Below, one piece after another: positions 5,412-5,664 of a stretch of 5,664 bases of DNA (the first letter of the stretch is position 1; every line of letters starts with the position of its first letter). The translations under genes and the position numbers were made by a program. Source of the stretch: Alphaproteobacteria bacterium. Lineage in GTDB: Bacteria > Pseudomonadota > Alphaproteobacteria > UBA9219. The notes below the pieces were generated by a model. That model did no database searches. It was not told the origin of the DNA and was given only the letters and a program-made list of their open reading frames with translations. Location of the stretch: positions 1 through 5,664 of the forward strand of contig JAQUPC010000125.1 of assembly GCA_028716765.1 (NCBI GenBank), written 5' to 3'.

Positions 5412-5664
5412 TTACGCTTTTCGCGCGTCTCTGTGGTTTAAAAACACCAATCCCACCAGCGTCACGGCGGCGAAAAGGCTTCCGGCGTAGAACGTCGCGG
5501 CGGGTCCGCTGATTTTCCACAGCCATCCGGCCAGAACGCTGGCCACAAGCAAGGCAAGGCCTGAGACAAGGTTGAACAGCCCGAACGCCGTACCGCGTTG
5601 CTCGGGTTTGGCGGCATCGGCGACCATTGCGGAAAATAGTCCCTGCGTCAGGCCCATATGAGCG
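5412..5664 (-). CDS. MFS transporter, C-terminal end (5' part beyond the window)
   Basis: The reading frame is open from the window edge to a TAA at 5412-5414; codons before the ATG at 5657 continue in frame (Ala-His), so that ATG is internal. About 83 residues are visible: MGLTQGLFSAMVADAA, then the loop EQRGTAFGLFN, a hydrophobic helix LVSGLALLVASVLAGWLW, a short loop ISGPA, and a last helix ATFYAGSLFAAVTLVGLVFL ending in a basic tail. This is the typical end (helices 10-12) of a major facilitator superfamily transporter. The substrate cannot be inferred from this part. It lies upstream of arsR on the same strand but is separated from it by the palindromic element and the arsR promoter, so it is probably not in the ars operon. 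Confidence 0.85.
   Translation of the reverse strand, partial: AHMGLTQGLFSAMVADAAKPEQRGTAFGLFNLVSGLALLVASVLAGWLWKISGPAATFYAGSLFAAVTLVGLVFLNHRDARKA

Overview
The window comes from an alphaproteobacterium of moderate to high GC content. Two things point there: flgI and fliX are divergent, an arrangement known from Caulobacter, and the DksA has the alphaproteobacterial C-terminus that lacks most zinc-finger cysteines. The order is not certain. A Rhodospirillales-like lineage is a guess. The first 18 bases are Illumina adapter, so the left edge is the end of an assembled contig.

Left part (19-2204), housekeeping and motility. A 5'-complete but 3'-truncated flgI (flagellar P-ring protein) runs leftwards from a good sigma-54 type promoter. 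Divergent from it lie fliX (flagellar assembly regulator), dksA (RNA polymerase-binding regulator) and an unrecognised secreted protein whose start overlaps the end of dksA.

Middle part (2244-5207), a compact leftward operon in the order arsR, arsP, arsE-like, arsF, arsG. It has a TTGACA-N17-TATGCT promoter with an inverted repeat over the -10 region as the likely ArsR operator. The genes encode an ArsR/SmtB repressor, a PF03773-type permease (ArsP/SO_0444-like), an 82-residue cytosolic thioredoxin-like protein (CPKC), an exported or membrane-anchored thioredoxin-like protein (CPTC), and a six-helix CcdA/DsbD-like membrane protein. Members of the last three families form the arsEFG set described for nitroaromatic arsenicals: nitro-group reduction by ArsE/ArsF and export by ArsG. 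ArsP family members export trivalent organoarsenicals. The best reading is an organoarsenical resistance operon. The cysteine layout also fits a split DsbD-like electron relay (ArsE to ArsG to ArsF). No arsC, arsB, arsM or arsI is present in the window.

Right part (5208-5664). A 128-base palindromic element (5259-5386) is predicted to fold into an almost fully paired three-way junction. It is followed by the 3' end of a leftward MFS transporter gene that runs off the window. No tRNA, rRNA, CRISPR or transposase gene was seen.
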